DNA from: JAAZNF01 sp964561025
Lineage (GTDB): Bacteria; Myxococcota; B64-G9
Length of the DNA: 64,000 nucleotides
NCBI GenBank assembly: GCA_964561025.1
Contig: CAZLNM010000005.1
Location: forward strand, 1 to 64,000
Direction: 5' to 3'
A model generated the notes under the pieces. That model saw nothing but the letters and a program-made list of their open reading frames with translations, searched no databases and was not told the DNA's origin. Below are positions 8,567-17,516 of the stretch, in pieces. Each line of letters starts with the position of its first letter. Positions within the stretch are counted from its first letter, which is position 1. A program made the position numbers and the translations under genes.

Positions 8567-9925
8567 ATGAAGCTCGCAGGAATCCTTGGTTTGGCGATGG
8601 CCGTGGCCTTCGGCGCCCCGCTCGGGGCACAAGACGCGTTGCCGCCGCCGGGCGATGGCGCGGCGCTGCACCGCGCCGTTCTCCCGTCCGGGACGGTGCT
8701 GCTCGTGGAGCGCGTGCCGGGGATGGAGACGGTGGCGCTGCAGGCGGTGTTCCCGGGCGGAACCCGTGCCGAGGAGCCGGAGAGCTGTGGCATCCATCAA
8801 CTCATCGCGCGCCTGCTAGGCCGCAAGACCTCGCGGCACGGCGTCGGCGAGATCGGGCGCTTGCTTGCCGAGATGCGCGGCCGCCTGGAGGGGTTCGCGG
8901 GGCGCAACAGTTTCGGGCTTTTCGCAGAATTCCCCAAGGACCGCGCGCGCGAAGGGCTGGCCCTGGCGGCGGAGAGCCTGGCCCCGGAGTTTTCGGAGCG
9001 CGAGGTGCTGCGGGCGCGGGACGAGCTGCTCTCGGCCATCCGCGAGCGCGAGGAGGATCCGGCCGCCGCGGCGCTGGATGCCTTCCTCGACACCTTGTAC
9101 CGCGCCCACCCTTACCGCCTGCCGCTGCTCGGTCGCATGAGCGCGGTGGCCGATCTGCGCGCGCCCCGGCTCCGGGAGTTCTACGCCCGCGCCGCCCGGC
9201 CCGACCGGCTGGTGGTGGCGGTGGTGGGCGACGTGGAGCCCGCCAGCGTGGTGGAGACGCTGCGCTCTCGGCTCCCGGCTCCAGCGCAAAAGACCAAGTC
9301 CGCGCCGCCGCCCGCGGTGCCGCTGGAGCCGCTGCCGGACCAGCCGCGCGCGCGCGCGGTCGTTCGCGCGATCGCGAAGACGTACCTGGTCGTCGGGTTC
9401 GCCGGGCTCTCGGTGCAGGACGCCGATCGGCACGCGCTGCAACTCGCCGGGGCGCTGCTGGAGGGGCCCGCCGGGATATCGCCACGGCTGCGGGCCGCCG
9501 GGGTGTCCGCCTCGTCTCTGAACGTGGCCCACATGAACGGCATCGAGCCGGGGTTTTTCGCGGTGGTGGCCGCCGTCGAGCCATCGCAGGTTGCGCGCGC
9601 GCAAGAGGCCATCCTGGAGGCCCTGCGCGCGCTGGCCGCATCTCTGGCGCCGGCGGAGGAGCTCGAGCGGGCCCGGCGAGAGGTCCTGGAGGCCGCCACC
9701 TTGGCGCGGACCCGGCCCGCCGCCCGCGCCGCGGAGCTGGCCTACGCGGAACTCTTTGGGCTGGCCTCCGGCGCCGGCGGCGCCGACCTGGACGGCCTCT
9801 CCCGGGTGTCGGCCGGCGATGTCCAGCGCGTCTCGCGCCGCGTCTTCGTCGAGCGAGCGCCGGTCGTGGTGACGGTGGGGCCCGGGGCTCGCCCGGCGCC
9901 TTGCGCCGCAGAGGAAAAGAAATGA
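8567..9925 (+). CDS. M16 family peptidase homologue lacking the zinc-binding motif
   Basis: A 452-residue exported protein with the two-lobed layout of M16B peptidases (pitrilysin/processing peptidase family). The start at ATG 8567 gives a clean signal peptide ending GAPLGAQ; the frame is open further upstream but without a signal. The inverted zinc motif HxxEH expected in GLAHLLEH-type context is replaced here by GIHQLIARLLG: the catalytic Glu and second His are absent, so it should not hydrolyse peptides. In many bacteria an inactive M16B subunit pairs with an active one, but no partner is encoded nearby. Its stop overlaps the glmU start (ATGA), so the two are translationally coupled. Confidence 0.85.
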   Translation: MKLAGILGLAMAVAFGAPLGAQDALPPPGDGAALHRAVLPSGTVLLVERVPGMETVALQAVFPGGTRAEEPESCGIHQLIARLLGRKTSRHGVGEIGRLLAEMRGRLEGFAGRNSFGLFAEFPKDRAREGLALAAESLAPEFSEREVLRARDELLSAIREREEDPAAAALDAFLDTLYRAHPYRLPLLGRMSAVADLRAPRLREFYARAARPDRLVVAVVGDVEPASVVETLRSRLPAPAQKTKSAPPPAVPLEPLPDQPRARAVVRAIAKTYLVVGFAGLSVQDADRHALQLAGALLEGPAGISPRLRAAGVSASSLNVAHMNGIEPGFFAVVAAVEPSQVARAQEAILEALRALAASLAPAEELERARREVLEAATLARTRPAARAAELAYAELFGLASGAGGADLDGLSRVSAGDVQRVSRRVFVERAPVVVTVGPGARPAPCAAEEKK

Positions 9926-11292
9926 ACACCGCCTGCGTCATCCTGGCGGCCGGGCTCGGCAAGCGCATGCGCTCGCGCCTGGCCAAGGTGCTGCACCCGG
10001 TCCTGGACCGGCCCATGCTGCTGTACCCGGTGGAGCTGGCGCTCGCGCAGCGCTGCAAGCCCGTGGTGGTGGTGGCCGGGCACCAGGAGGAGACGGTGCG
10101 GCAGTTGCTCGGCGGGCGGTTCGGCGCCGGGGTGCGGGTGGTCCGGCAGTGGCCGCCGCGCGGGACGGGTCACGCGCTGCTCATGGCCCGCCCGGCGCTC
10201 CCCCGGAGGGGGCGCCTGCTGGTGTTGTGCGGCGACGTGCCGCTGCTGACGTTGGCGGAAGTCGCCCGGCTGCGCCGGGGCGCGCGCGACGCGGCGGTGG
10301 CGTTTCTCACCGCGCGACTTTCCGACCCGTCGGGGTACGGCCGGGTGGTGCGCGACGGGCGCGGCGAGGTGCTGCGCATCGTGGAGCACGCCGACGCCGG
10401 CGCCGCCGAGCGGCGCATCGACGAGATCAACACCGGGGTGTACCTTTTCGATCTGGCCTTCGTCCACTCCGCCATCGGACGGCTGCGCGCCGGCAACGCG
10501 CAGCGCGAGTTCTACCTCACCGACCTGGTGGCCGAGGCGCGAAAGCGCGGCCGCGCCGTGGCCGGCGTCGCGGTGGATGATGCCGAGCCGGTGCTGGGGA
10601 TCAACACCCGCCAGGAGCTCGCGCGCGCGGAGGAGGTTCTCTCCGCCCGCCTCGCGCGCACACTCTCCCGGCGCGGCGTCACCGTCCATGCGCCGTCCAC
10701 CACGCGCCTGTGCGCGGAGCTGCGCGCCGGGCGCGACAGCGAGATCCTGCCGGGGTGCCAGTTCTCGGGGAGGGTGCGCCTGGGGCGCGGCTGCCGAATC
10801 GGTCCGTACGCGGTGCTGCGCGACTGCGCGGTGGGCGACGGCGCCTCGATCGGCCCGTTCTGTGTGCTCGAGGACTGCCTGGTGGGCAAGGACGCGCGGG
10901 TGGGGCCGTTCGCGCGCCTGCGGCCGGGCGCCGTGCTCGGCCCCGAGGTCCACGTGGGCAACTTCGTCGAGGTCAAGAAGAGCCGCCTGGGCCGTGGCAG
11001 CAAGGCCAACCACCTCACCTACCTGGGCGACGCCGTCGTCGGGCGGGGCGTCAACGTGGGCGCCGGCACCATCACCTGCAACTACGACGGCAAGCACAAG
11101 CACCCTACCGTGATCGAGGACGGCGCCTTCATCGGCTCCGACACCCAGCTGGTGGCCCCGGTGCGGGTGGGCAAGAACGCCGTGATCGGGGCCGGGACCA
11201 CTGTGACAAACGACGTCCCGGCCGAGGCGCTGGCCGTCTCCCGGGTGAAACAGACGCACGTGCCTGGCTACGCGCGCCGCCGGCGGCGCTGA
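9922..11292 (+). CDS. glmU: Bifunctional GlmU (GlcN-1-P acetyltransferase / GlcNAc-1-P uridylyltransferase)
   Basis: A 456-residue cytoplasmic enzyme making UDP-GlcNAc for peptidoglycan and lipopolysaccharide. The N-terminal uridylyltransferase domain starts with the pyrophosphorylase signature LAAGLGKRM (residues about 7-15) and contains GTGHALLMA and the GDVPLL metal site. A linker near 230-250 leads to the left-handed beta-helix acetyltransferase domain of hexapeptide repeats, with the characteristic NHLTYLGD and NVGAGTITCNYDG motifs. Length equals that of typical GlmU. The start ATG overlaps the upstream stop and is preceded by GAGGAAAAG. Both activities look intact. Confidence 0.97.
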   Translation: MNTACVILAAGLGKRMRSRLAKVLHPVLDRPMLLYPVELALAQRCKPVVVVAGHQEETVRQLLGGRFGAGVRVVRQWPPRGTGHALLMARPALPRRGRLLVLCGDVPLLTLAEVARLRRGARDAAVAFLTARLSDPSGYGRVVRDGRGEVLRIVEHADAGAAERRIDEINTGVYLFDLAFVHSAIGRLRAGNAQREFYLTDLVAEARKRGRAVAGVAVDDAEPVLGINTRQELARAEEVLSARLARTLSRRGVTVHAPSTTRLCAELRAGRDSEILPGCQFSGRVRLGRGCRIGPYAVLRDCAVGDGASIGPFCVLEDCLVGKDARVGPFARLRPGAVLGPEVHVGNFVEVKKSRLGRGSKANHLTYLGDAVVGRGVNVGAGTITCNYDGKHKHPTVIEDGAFIGSDTQLVAPVRVGKNAVIGAGTTVTNDVPAEALAVSRVKQTHVPGYARRRRR

Positions 11293-11319
11293 GCCGGGCC
11301 GGCCGCAGAAAGGACCCTC

Positions 11320-12717
11320 ATGACCGCCGCCGTCATTCCCGCCGAGTTCCGCGACCCCGCCTACCGGCGCCGCCGCTTCCAGAACTGGATGATCGTCGGC
11401 CTGCTGTACTCGTTCTTCTACATGACGCGCTACAACTTCACGGCGCTCGGGCCGGTGTTGATGGACGCCTTCGGTTGGACCAAGGTCGATCTCTCGTACC
11501 TCGAGACCGCCATGCCCTTCATCTATGGCGTGTCGGTCATCTTCAACGCCATGATCGCGGACCGCCTGGGGGGCCGCAAGGCCTTCCTGATCGGCGCGGC
11601 CGGCGTGGTGGTGATGAATTTCATCTTCGGCGCCTTCTACCTGGCGGTGCTGCAACCGCCCGTCATCCAGAGCGGTGGCGCCGAGCGCGTCATCCTGCAG
11701 CCGGCCGTCATCGCCGGCGGCCTGACGTCCAGCCAGCTGGCGATCATCATGTCCGTGGTGTGGGCCGTGAACGCCTACTTCCAGTCCTTTGGCGCGCTGT
11801 CGATCGTCAAGATCAACGCGCAGTGGTTCCACGTGGGCGAACGCGGCACCTTCGGCGCCATCTTCGGGGTGTTGATCCGCTTCGGCCTGGTGCTGGGCTT
11901 CTCGGGCGCGCCGCTCATCGCCAGGGTGCTGCCCTGGCACTACGCCTTCTGGCTGCCGGCGCTGGCGGTCGCCATCCTCTTCGTGCTGGTCAAGCTGTTC
12001 GTGGTCGAGCGGCCCGAGGACGCCGGTTTTGCAAGGCGAGAGACCGGCGACGCCAAGATCGGCGACGACAACCAGCAGACGCGCATCCGGGACGTGCTCG
12101 TCAAGATCTTCACCAGCCGCGTGATGTGGATGATCGCGCTTGCCTCGGTCATGATCGGCTTCGTGCGGCGCAGCATCGTCGACTCCTGGTGGCCGGTCTA
12201 TCTGAAAGAGAACTTCCCGGCCGATATCGATACGCTGCAGCAAGCCATGGCCTGGGGCATCGCCGTCTGCGGCATCATCGGCGGCTTCGTGCTCGGCCCG
12301 CTGTCCGACAAGGTCTTCCAGAGCCGGCGCGCGCCGGTGGTGGTGATCGGGTTTGCCGGCATGGCCGTCTGCTTGCTGCTGTTCTATTTCTCCGACGCCC
12401 TGCACCTCGGCGGCTGGGCGGCCTTCGTGTGCATCTCCCTCCTCTCGTTCTTCGTGAACGGCGCGCATGGCCTGATCGGTGGCGCGGCCTCGATGGACTT
12501 CGGCGGGAAGAAGGGCGCGGCGACCGCGGCCGGGCTCTTCGACGGCATGCAGTACTTTTTCGCGGCGCCCTTCACGGGCCTGCTGGTCGGCTGGATCACG
12601 CAGAACTATGGCTGGCAGACCTGGAAGCTGTGGCCCATCCCCTTCGCCGTGATCGGCGCGGTGGTGATGGCCACCCTGTGGAACGTGACCCCGCGCGGCA
12701 AGGGCGGCGGGCACTAG
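11320..12717 (+). CDS. MFS transporter, organophosphate:phosphate antiporter (GlpT/UhpT-like) family
   Basis: A 465-residue multi-pass inner-membrane protein. The N-terminal RRFQNWMIVGLLYSFFYMTRYN stretch is the OPA-family hallmark, followed by the first-repeat loop ADRLGGRKAF typical of MFS carriers (DRxGRR variant). About twelve hydrophobic helices can be counted. Members exchange phosphate for glycerol-3-phosphate or hexose phosphates; the substrate here cannot be told from sequence. An unusually long extracytoplasmic loop (about residues 115-135) follows the fourth helix. It lies 27 bases after glmU and 3 bases before folE2, so it is probably co-transcribed. Confidence 0.88.
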   Translation: MTAAVIPAEFRDPAYRRRRFQNWMIVGLLYSFFYMTRYNFTALGPVLMDAFGWTKVDLSYLETAMPFIYGVSVIFNAMIADRLGGRKAFLIGAAGVVVMNFIFGAFYLAVLQPPVIQSGGAERVILQPAVIAGGLTSSQLAIIMSVVWAVNAYFQSFGALSIVKINAQWFHVGERGTFGAIFGVLIRFGLVLGFSGAPLIARVLPWHYAFWLPALAVAILFVLVKLFVVERPEDAGFARRETGDAKIGDDNQQTRIRDVLVKIFTSRVMWMIALASVMIGFVRRSIVDSWWPVYLKENFPADIDTLQQAMAWGIAVCGIIGGFVLGPLSDKVFQSRRAPVVVIGFAGMAVCLLLFYFSDALHLGGWAAFVCISLLSFFVNGAHGLIGGAASMDFGGKKGAATAAGLFDGMQYFFAAPFTGLLVGWITQNYGWQTWKLWPIPFAVIGAVVMATLWNVTPRGKGGGH

Positions 12718-12720
12718 GCC

Positions 12721-13524
12721 GTGGCGCGCGCGAAGAAAAAGGCGGCCGGGGCCGGCCCCGACGTCCAGTCCCGGCGCGATGGGCGGCATCTCCCCATCGA
12801 CCGGGTGGGGGTGAAGGACCTGCTGTACCCGATCCAGGTGCTGGACCGCGAGCGCGGCCGGCAGGCCACCGTGGCGCGGGTGAGCATGTTCGTCAACCTG
12901 CCGCACCGCTTCAAGGGCACGCACATGAGCCGGTTCGTCGAGCTCCTCAACGAGCGCTGCCAGGACATGAGCACCACCGCCATCCCCGGTCTGCTGCGCG
13001 AGATGCGCCGGCGCCTCCAGGCCCGCACCGCCCGCATCTCGGTGGCCTTTCCCTTCTTCCGCAAAAAGCGCGCCCCGGTCTCGGGCGCCGAGGGGCTGCT
13101 GTACTACCCGGTGACGGTGCGCGGCGAGGCCGGGCGCCGGGTGCATCTGGAGATCGAGGTCGAGGTGCCCATCACCGCGCTGTGCCCGTGCTCCAAGGCC
13201 ATCTCGAAAGCGGGGGCCCACAACCAGCGCGGCTGGGTGCGGGTGCGCTTTGCGCCGCGGCGCTTCGTGTGGCTCGAGGAGATCATCGATCTCGTCGAGG
13301 GTTGCGCCTCCTGCGACATCTACTCGGTGCTAAAGCGCGCCGACGAAAAGTTCGTCACCGAGCGCGCCTACCGCCGGCCGCGCTTCGTCGAGGACGTGGC
13401 CCGCGAGGTGGCGCGAGCGCTCGCCCGCCACCCGCGGCTCGCCGCCTTCTCGGTCGAGGTGGAGAACCAGGAGTCCATCCACGCCCACAACACCTACGCC
13501 TACCTGGAGAGCCGCCCTAGCTGA
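12721..13524 (+). CDS. folE2: GTP cyclohydrolase I type B (FolE2)
   Basis: A 267-residue enzyme opening GTP to 7,8-dihydroneopterin triphosphate, the entry step of folate and queuosine-type deazapurine synthesis. It shows the FolE2 pattern: VxVSMFVNLPHRFKGTHMSRF in the N-terminal half, the metal-site cysteine in CPCSKAIS and HNQRG just after it, and a C-terminal NQESIHAHNTYAY block. FolE2 uses Mn or other metals when zinc is scarce, in contrast to FolE. Translation starts at GTG 12721, three bases after the upstream stop. The last 8 bases overlap the convergent symporter gene. Confidence 0.95.
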   Translation: MARAKKKAAGAGPDVQSRRDGRHLPIDRVGVKDLLYPIQVLDRERGRQATVARVSMFVNLPHRFKGTHMSRFVELLNERCQDMSTTAIPGLLREMRRRLQARTARISVAFPFFRKKRAPVSGAEGLLYYPVTVRGEAGRRVHLEIEVEVPITALCPCSKAISKAGAHNQRGWVRVRFAPRRFVWLEEIIDLVEGCASCDIYSVLKRADEKFVTERAYRRPRFVEDVAREVARALARHPRLAAFSVEVENQESIHAHNTYAYLESRPS

Positions 13525-14893
13525 AGTCCTTCCCCGTCACGATGGCCAGAAGCAGCGCTAAAATGCCGAGCGGGCACACCACCCGGATGAGCCACAGCCA
13601 GAGCGTAAACAACCAGCCCCGCCCGCCGGCGAGCTCGTCCCGGGCGGCGTCTTTTTTCAAGAACCAGCCCACGAAGACCGTGGTGAACAGCCCGCCCAGC
13701 GGCAGCATCCAGTTGGCAGCCAGGTGATCCAGGGTGGAGAGCACGCCGGTCTTTCCCGAGAAGATGGAAAACGAAGACAGCCAGGACACCGCGCCCAGCG
13801 ACAGCGCCGAGAGGCACGAACCCCCGAACACCGCCCCGGCCGAGAGCAGGGTGGCCCGCGGCCGCGTCATGCCCTGGCGGTCCACCAGGAGCGACACCAG
13901 CACCTCGAGCAGCGAGATGGTGGAGGTGAGCGCCGCGAAGGCCACCAGCACGAAGAACAGCGGCCCCAGCAGCGCCCCGCCCGGCATCTGGGTGTAGAAC
14001 AGCTTGGGCAGGGTGACGAAGAGCATGCCGATGGAGGAGGCCGAGACCTGGTCCTTCATGCCGGGGATGGAGTGGATGATGCTGAACATGATGATGCCGG
14101 CGACGAGCGCCACCCCGGTGTCGAGCAGGGTGACCGACAGCGCGGCCCGCGGCAGCGAGACGTCCTTCTTGAGGTACGAGCCGTAGGCGATCATGGCCCC
14201 CAGGCCGAGCGAGAGCGAGAAGAAGGCCTGGCCCAGGCCCTCCAGGATCATGGCCGGCTTCCAGGTGGAGAAGCGCAGCCCGAAGAGGTGCGTGAGCCCC
14301 TCGCCGGCCGCGGGCAGGGTGAGCGCGGTGACCAGGATGTAAAGCAGGATGAACGCCAGCGCCGGCATCATGATCTTGCTGCCGCGCTCGATGCCGCTGC
14401 CCACGCCGCGGTACACGATGAAGGCGGTGAGCCCCGAGAAGAGCAGGGTGAGCAGGAGCTGCAGCGGGCCGTTCGACAAGAAGGCGCCGAACTCGGCGGG
14501 GGCATTCGCGTCGTAGCCGGCGAACGACCAGCCGAGGCACTGCACGAAGAGCTTCAGCGACCAGCCGGCGATCACCGTGTAGTACGACAGGATGACCGCC
14601 GCCGCCGCCACGCCCAGCCAGCCCACCCCCGACCAGGCCCGGTTGCCAAGCTTGGTGAAGGCCACCACCGGGTTGGCCTGGGCGCGCCGGCCGACCATGA
14701 ACTCGGCGATCATGATGGGCAGGCCGAAGAGGGCCACCGCCACCAAGTACGAGAGCACGAACACGCCGCCGTCGTTCTCCCAGGCCAGGTAGGGGAACTT
14801 CCACAGGTTGCCGAGCCCCACCGCCGAGCCCGCCGCGGCCAGGATGAAGCCGAGCCGCGAACCCCAGTGACCGCGCTCCGCTGCCATGCACAA
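13517..14893 (-). CDS. Sodium-dependent (NSS/SNF family) transporter
   Basis: A 458-residue multi-pass membrane symporter of the LeuT-like fold. Diagnostic features are the first-helix motif AAAGSAVGLGNLWKFPYL, which forms the sodium and substrate site, and the FGLPIMIAEFMVGRRAQ block in helix 2. About twelve helices are present. Members import amino acids or related amines with Na+; the exact substrate is not predictable. Start MCMAAERGHWGSR; the second Met (14887) is an equally possible start. Its 3' end overlaps folE2 by 8 bases on the opposite strand. Confidence 0.93.
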   Translation of the reverse strand: MCMAAERGHWGSRLGFILAAAGSAVGLGNLWKFPYLAWENDGGVFVLSYLVAVALFGLPIMIAEFMVGRRAQANPVVAFTKLGNRAWSGVGWLGVAAAAVILSYYTVIAGWSLKLFVQCLGWSFAGYDANAPAEFGAFLSNGPLQLLLTLLFSGLTAFIVYRGVGSGIERGSKIMMPALAFILLYILVTALTLPAAGEGLTHLFGLRFSTWKPAMILEGLGQAFFSLSLGLGAMIAYGSYLKKDVSLPRAALSVTLLDTGVALVAGIIMFSIIHSIPGMKDQVSASSIGMLFVTLPKLFYTQMPGGALLGPLFFVLVAFAALTSTISLLEVLVSLLVDRQGMTRPRATLLSAGAVFGGSCLSALSLGAVSWLSSFSIFSGKTGVLSTLDHLAANWMLPLGGLFTTVFVGWFLKKDAARDELAGGRGWLFTLWLWLIRVVCPLGILALLLAIVTGKDFS

Positions 14894-15074
14894 CTCCTCG
14901 GGAGCATGCGCTCAACGCGCGTTTTCGGGCCGACATCTTAGCGCAGCCTTCGACGATGGCAAAAAAAATCGCGCTTTCGAAAAGGCACGCCCGGTCCGGG
15001 CCACGGGATAAATCCCCTGCGCCATGCCTGATGGATTTCGTTGTTGTTCGGCGGCTGGTTGGCTGGTTGAATGC

Positions 15075-16292
15075 TCACAGCACCTTCCACCAAGGCACGG
15101 CAAGGACGTCGGGCGCGAGCCAGTCGATGACCGTGCCGGTATGCAGCAGCAGCCCCGCGCGCGACTTTTTCCCGTACTCCTTGCGAAAGGTCCGTAGGTT
15201 TTTGGCGTCGGCCAGGCGGGGGTGCTCGCTGGCCTTGACCTCGATGGGAAGAAGGGTCCCTTGCGATTCGATGACGAGATCCACCTCTTCGCCATTCGCC
15301 GTGCGCCAGTAAAATATTTCGGCGCGGTGGAGACGGGCGTCCCGCCAGGCCAGCAGATCGCACAGCACCAGGTTCTCCAGGTGGGCGCCCGCCGGCGTGT
15401 CCATTCCGGAAAGGTGCAGCGCGAGCCCGGTGTCGCACCAGTAGAGCTTGGGAGCCTTGATGAGGCGCTTGGTCCGGTTCACCGAATACGCCGGCAGGCG
15501 AATCAGCAGGTACGAGATCTCCAGAAGATTGAGCCAGCGATGAACCGTGGGCTGGGGGATGCCGGTGTCTCGTCCCAATTCTGTCTGGTTCAGGATCTGT
15601 CCCAACCGATTGCAAGATGCGCGTATGAGCCTGCGAAAATCGGGCAAGGCGGATATGGCCGCGATGTCGTGAAGATCTCGCTCGATGTAGGTGCGCACGT
15701 ATCCGTCGAACCAGACGGCGCGCTCCTGGTCCGTGCGCATCGAGAGCGACGGGCTCGGAAAGCCTCCCCTCCGGGCCAAGGCGCGCCAGTCTTCCGCCTC
15801 GGACGCTCGCCGGGTCAGCAGGTCGAGCCAGTCGCCATCGCCGGACGATAGAAGCTCGTCCCAGACGCCCGCTCGCCCCTCGCCGCGCTGTTCGCTCCGG
15901 GTCATGGGCCATAGAGTCAGATAGCTCGCTCGCCCGGCCAGCGATTCGGACACGCGCCTCAAGAGGAGCAGGTTGGCCGAACCGGTGACCAGGAACCGGC
16001 CCGGCCTGGCATCCCGGTCAATGGCCCGTTTGATCGAGAGCATCAGCTCGGGTGCGCGCTGCAACTCGTCGATGGTGACCGGTTCGTTGCCGCCGATGAT
16101 GGCCTCCGGGTCATGCCGGGCTGCATCGAGAGCGTCCATGTCGTCGAGCGAGATGTAGCGCCGTTGGTGAAAGACCATACGCTGCGCCAGGGTGCTCTTT
16201 CCGGTCTGCCGCGCGCCCGCAAGGACGACCGCTGGCATGATCCGTAGCCGCTGGTCGAGGGTTCCAACGACGGCACGGGGAAGTGTATTCAT
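15075..16292 (-). CDS. AAA-type ATPase with DUF4143-like C-terminal domain
   Basis: About 405 residues from ATG 16292 (an in-frame ATG at 16310 would add six). Walker A is GARQTGKST, Walker B-like IDELQRAPEL, and sensor-1-like VTGSANLLLL lies near residue 110. The C-terminal half (from about 200) has the DUF4143 pattern, including LGRDTGIPQPTVHRWLNLLE, a winged-helix-like element, and a closing NGEEVDLVIE...IEVKAS segment that resembles a restriction-endonuclease-like fold. Proteins of this family are widespread, patchily distributed and of unknown role. ATG 16292 is preferred because the promoter elements at 16301-16329 place transcription start almost at that codon. The gene is solitary and likely horizontally acquired. 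Confidence 0.85.
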   Translation of the reverse strand: MNTLPRAVVGTLDQRLRIMPAVVLAGARQTGKSTLAQRMVFHQRRYISLDDMDALDAARHDPEAIIGGNEPVTIDELQRAPELMLSIKRAIDRDARPGRFLVTGSANLLLLRRVSESLAGRASYLTLWPMTRSEQRGEGRAGVWDELLSSGDGDWLDLLTRRASEAEDWRALARRGGFPSPSLSMRTDQERAVWFDGYVRTYIERDLHDIAAISALPDFRRLIRASCNRLGQILNQTELGRDTGIPQPTVHRWLNLLEISYLLIRLPAYSVNRTKRLIKAPKLYWCDTGLALHLSGMDTPAGAHLENLVLCDLLAWRDARLHRAEIFYWRTANGEEVDLVIESQGTLLPIEVKASEHPRLADAKNLRTFRKEYGKKSRAGLLLHTGTVIDWLAPDVLAVPWWKVL

Positions 16293-16294
16293 TG

Positions 16295-16329
16295 AATGAA
16301 TGATTATCATTCATTAAGTGAATTGTCAA
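16295..16329 (-). promoter_or_regulatory. Promoter with perfect palindrome at the DUF4143 ATPase start
   Basis: On the minus strand, TTGACA (16329-16324) is followed after 17 bases by TAATCA (16306-16301). A perfect inverted repeat, AATGAATGAT (16295-16304), one central base, ATCATTCATT (16306-16315), covers the -10 region and ends two bases before ATG 16292. Such placement suggests an operator for a dimeric repressor. Transcription would start within a few bases of the ATG, so the mRNA may be leaderless. Confidence 0.65.
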
Positions 16330-16349
16330 CATGTTGGTCCTAAAGGTGG

Positions 16350-16388
16350 AAGGAATGGTGCAAGGAATGGTGCTGCAAGGAATGGTGC
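16350..16388. repeat. Three direct copies of a 12-base repeat
   Basis: AAGGAATGGTGC occurs at 16350-16361, 16362-16373 and 16377-16388, the last shifted by TGC. It lies in the gene-free stretch between the ATPase promoter and the end of the 16551-22434 operon. No function can be assigned. Confidence 0.8.
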
Positions 16389-16550
16389 CATCGATAAAGC
16401 GACCGGCCCTGTCAAGTAGAGGCTACCCATCAAGACCTCCAAGATTGTTGCCGTGACCGTGACGAGGGCAAAATCTTCCTCAGCCACCCACCCCGGAAAT
16501 TAAACTTAACAACCTGAAATCAAACAGGAATGTCTGGGGCGCCCAGTGCT

Positions 16551-17516
16551 CTAAAAACCCAACCGGCGCACCTCGATGGCCCGGGTGAAGTCCTCCTCGG
16601 GTTCATCGAGGGCGCTTGTGGCGCGGGCCACTTCGCCGAAGCACTCGAAGAAGAACGACACCTGGCGCTGGCTGGTGCTCTGGCCGGCGGCCGGCTGGAG
16701 CAGGGTGCGGGTGCGTACCCGCAACGCCTGGGTGAAGGTGAGCTGGGGCAGGACAAGCTCGCCGGCGGCGTCGATGGAGATCTCGTAGGTGTCACGGCCG
16801 GCGTAGGGCAGGCCGCGAAAGACGCCGTTTAGGACCTCGCCCACCGAGACGCGCCGATCGCCGACCTGCAGCGGGTAGCGGTAGAGCATGACCGGGCTCT
16901 GGTAGGGGAGCAGGGTCTTGCCCTCGGGCGGGTTCTCCTCGGCCGAGGCCACGCCCAGCAGCAGCAGCGCGCCGCCGTCGTTCTGGTAGATGGCCTCGAC
17001 GCGGCAGCCGGCGTCGAAACAGGCGACGAAGCGCGCGTTGGGAAAGTGCGGCGCGTACCAGCGCTGGTTGGGCTTGTGGACCGCCACCGCCAGTGCCTGG
17101 TCGGAGGCGAAGTCCGCGCCCCAGTCCCAGGCCCGCCGGCCGGCGCCGTCCACCCGCCCGGCCACGTCCACCGCGCGCTCCTCCCCCGCTGGCGAGATCA
17201 AGAAGGACGCCGGGAGATCGAAGGACACCACAAGCTCGCTCTCGTCGATGCGCCCGTCCAGGTTCGGCAGACAGTCGAGCGGCTGGATGTCCGGCGCCCG
17301 GTACGGCGGGCGCTCGGGGAGGAAGGTCTGGTTGTCGCCGCAAGCGGAAAGGAGCAATGACGAGAGCAGCAGGGCGAACCCAGCCTTGGTCCGGGCCGCG
17401 ATCGCGCGACCGCCCGCGCTGGCTACGTGGGCCCCGCGGTCGGTCGCGCCAGCAGATGTTGGCGCCCGAGGCGCGCGGTCTTTGAGCAAACACGATACCG
17501 GCGTCATTCGATTCAT
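16551..17516 (-). CDS. Hypothetical lipoprotein B, paralogue of lipoprotein A (19968-21011)
   Basis: A 321-residue protein, last gene of the six-gene operon. Its ATG overlaps the preceding stop (ATGA at 17513-17516), which supports the start, but this leaves about 45 residues ahead of the hydrophobic signal that ends in LLLSAC; an internal non-ATG start is possible. The mature part is clearly related to lipoprotein A: both share a W(F/Y)AP(E/H)FP block, an A-LLL-GVAS segment, a (K/L)Y..P..(L/M)..(F/Y)PL core, a cysteine in F(V/E)(T/C)ECFG and a closing FTRA-EVRRL. Neither has a known domain. Presumably both sit on the outer membrane with the adjacent barrel protein. Confidence 0.8.
   Translation of the reverse strand: MNRMTPVSCLLKDRAPRAPTSAGATDRGAHVASAGGRAIAARTKAGFALLLSSLLLSACGDNQTFLPERPPYRAPDIQPLDCLPNLDGRIDESELVVSFDLPASFLISPAGEERAVDVAGRVDGAGRRAWDWGADFASDQALAVAVHKPNQRWYAPHFPNARFVACFDAGCRVEAIYQNDGGALLLLGVASAEENPPEGKTLLPYQSPVMLYRYPLQVGDRRVSVGEVLNGVFRGLPYAGRDTYEISIDAAGELVLPQLTFTQALRVRTRTLLQPAAGQSTSQRQVSFFFECFGEVARATSALDEPEEDFTRAIEVRRLGF

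Noticed and set aside
9742..13221. 1159-residue open frame on the minus strand
   Set aside because: It is antisense to M16, glmU, the transporter and folE2, has His/Glu/Arg-heavy composition typical of high-GC shadow frames, and has no start or ribosome binding site.
16350..16388. Direct repeats considered as a CRISPR array
   Set aside because: Units are 12 bases and nearly contiguous, with no spacers and no cas genes nearby.
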